From Pachypanchax playfairii (Eukaryota; Chordata; Actinopteri; Cyprinodontiformes; Aplocheilidae): a DNA stretch of 64,000 nt. This document shows, in pieces, positions 40,301 to 43,300 of this stretch. The number at the start of each line of letters is the position of its first letter. The stretch's first letter is position 1. The DNA lies in NCBI GenBank assembly GCA_006937955.1, contig SSNP01000092.1, forward strand, positions 1,137,453 through 1,201,452. The letters run 5' to 3'. Position numbers and translations under genes: made by a program. The notes under the pieces were generated by a model. It searched no databases, was not told the origin of the DNA, and saw nothing but the letters and a program-made list of their open reading frames with translations.

Positions 40301-43300
40301 GGGTGGAGCAGGTCCAGGGGTGGAGCAGGTCCAGGGGTGGAGGGGCTTCAGGTGTGGAGCAGGTCCAGATGTGGAGCAGGTCCAGGGGTGGAGGAGCTTC
40401 AGGGGTGGAGCAGGTCCAGGGGTGGAGGAGCTTCAGGGGTGGAGGGGCTTCAGGGGTGGAGCAGGTCCAGGTGTGGAGGAGCTTCAGGGGTGGAGGGGCT
40501 TCAGGTGTGGAGCAGGTCCAGGGGTGGAGGAGCTTCAGGGGGGGAGCAGGTCCAGGGGTGGAGCAGGTCCAGGGGTGGAGGGGCTTCAGGTGTGGAGCAG
40601 GTCCAGATGTGGAGCAGGTCCAGGGGTGGAGGCGCTTCAGGGGTGGAGGAGCTTCAGGTGTGGAGGAGCTTCAGGTGTGGAGGAGCTTCAGGGGTGGAGG
40701 AGCTTCAGGGGTGGAGGAGCTTCAGGTGTGGAGCAGGTCCAGGGGTGGAGCAGGTCCAGGGGTGGAGCAGGTCCAGGGGTGGAGCAGGTCCAGGGGTGGA
40801 GGGGCTTCAGGTGTGGAGCAGGTCCAGGGGTGGAGGAGCTCCAGGGGTGGAGGAGGTTCAGGGGTGGAGCAGGTCCAGGTGTGGAGCAGGTCCAGGGGTG
40901 GAGGAGCTTCAGGGGTGGAGGAGCTTCAGGGGTGGAGGAGCTTCAGGGGTGGAGCAGGTCCAGGGGTGGAGGAGCTTCAGGGGTGGAGCAGGTCCAGGGG
41001 TGGAGGAGCTTCAGGGGTGGAGCAGCTTCAGGTGTGGGGCAGGTCCAGGGGTGGAGGAGCTTCAGGGGTGGAGGAGCTTCAGGGGTGGAGGAGCTTCAGG
41101 TGTGGAGCAGGTCCAGATGTGGAGGAGCTTCAGGTGTGGAGGAGCTCCAGGGGTGGAGGAGCTTCAGGGGTGGAGGAGCTTCAGGTGTGGAGCAGGTCCA
41201 GGGGTGGAGGAGCTTCAGGGGTGGAGCAGGTCCAGGGGTGGAGCAGGTCCAGGGGTGGAGGGGCTTCAGGTGTGGAGCAGGTCCAGATGTGGAGGAGCTT
41301 CAGGTGTGGAGGAGCTTCAGGTGTGGAGGAGCTTCAGGGGTGGAGGAGCTTCAGGGGTGGAGGAGCTTCAGGTGTGGAGCAGGTCCAGGTGTGGAGGGGC
41401 TTCAGGTGTGGAGGAGGTCCAGGGGTGGAGGAGCTTCAGGGGTGGAGCAGGTCCAGGGGTGGAGCAGGTCCAGGTGTGGAGGAGCTCCAGGGGTGGAGCA
41501 GGTCCAGGGGTGGAGGAGCTCCAGGGGTGGAGCAGCTTCAGGTGTGGAGCAGGTCCAGGGGTGGAGGAGCTTCAGGGGTGGAGGAGCTTCAGGGGTGGAG
41601 CAGGTCCAGGGGTGGAGCAGGTCCAGGGGTGGAGGGGCTTCAGGTGTGGAGCAGGTCCAGGGGTGGAGGAGCTTCAGGGGTGGAGCAGGTCCAGGGGTGG
41701 AGCAGGTCCAGGGGTGGAGGAGCTTCAGGGGTGGAGCGGGTCCAGGGGTGGAGGAGCTTCAGGGGTGGAGGAGCTCCAGGGGTGGAGGAGGTTCAGGTGT
41801 GGAGCAGGTCCAGATGTGGAGCAGGTCCAGGGGTGGAGGAGCTTCAGGGGTGGAGCAGCTTCAGGTGTGGAGCAGGTCCAGATGTGGAGCAGGTCCAGGG
41901 GTGGAGGAGCTTCAGGGGTGGAGGGGCTTCAGGTGTGGAGCAGGTCCAGATGTGGAGCAGGTCCAGGGGTGGAGGAGCTTCAGGGGTGGAGCAGCTTCAG
42001 GTGTGGAGCAGGTCCAGGGGTGGAGGAGCTTCAGGGGTGGAGGGGCTTCAGGTGTGGGGGACCTGCTCCATGCAGCAGACTGTCCGTCACACAGACATGA
42101 CCGTGTCCGAACATTCACGTCTGCGGTTTATTGCGCAGCTCAGAACAGATGTGCAAGACGTTTAACGCAGATTTAATAAAGACAGCATAAAATCTGTATG
42201 TGTACTGAGTGAGTTCTGCTCAGAGCAGATTTTAGTTAGTTACCCTTTCGATCTTTTCACCATTCCTCCGGGCAGAAAGCTCGTTTTGTAGCTCGGTAAG
42301 ACGGTCCAGTAGTAGTTCGGGTCGGACATGTTGGTGACCAGCGAGCGTCCGTCGAGATGGAAGAATCAGTGTCTTCTTATCAAAACGGAAGACTCATTTT
42401 AATCGTTTTCCTTGCGGATATGTTGTCGCTGGCGATGGTTAGGCCACAATGCCAAGTCCCACAGCGGAAACTCCATTCAGCTTCGAGACGAACTGACCCA
42501 GGTCCGCAGGGAGGCCGCTGCTCGGTACCGAACCAGCGTCTCCGCCATTAACCAGCTGCGTCTTTAGGAAGCCGCTGAGTTTCAGAAACGGTCCATCTTC
42601 CAACAAATGCACAATCATGCGGCTTCTTCTTCTAATTATATGAGACAAACTTTCCAGCAACAGCAGCCTTCACCGCAATGCGCATGCGCAGAGCGTGCCC
42701 TACAGCGGGGCGGGGCTAGTGGTGCCTTCAGGAACTGTAGGAATTACTGGATCAACAGCTTCTCACAAATACCCAACCAGACAAAGACAGCTAAGGAATC
42801 CTGGATTTTAAGAGACAAAAACCGATTTTATCTGTCCCCTTCCTTCTGGATAAACACACAGATGACATCACATGCACAACAGAAGACGTCACATACACAA
42901 CAAGCTATATAGAGTTTAAAATTATGTTTTTAGAGCCTCTGAGAGACATGAAAGTTATATTTTGTCTGAATTAAACAGTTTCACAGGAATTTTGTTTGAA
43001 CATGTTTGAATACGAAGTTTTAAAACTGAAGCATAAAGTCTGAAAAGACTCTACTGTATCTATGTGCAGCAACTTTATGTTGTTTATTGTTTATTTGGCT
43101 TTAAACATCTTTGTAGAAGGTCAAAAGCAGTTTAGAAACAACAAACTGTCCTAAATCTTTTACATTTGTCAATATTCTAGAACTGTGACACTATGTAGAT
43201 GATTTTATGTGAAAAGACTGAGGAAAAATCCCAGATCTGGTTGGTCCAATCAGACGAAGGTGATACTCTCGTCAAGGTTTCTGACAGCTGAATATTCACA

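Noticed and set aside
38262..42176. Three overlapping plus-strand frames of 1278-1304 codons
   Set aside because: They are the same 17-bp minisatellite read in three phases; lack of stops follows from the unit sequence and codon choice shows no constraint.
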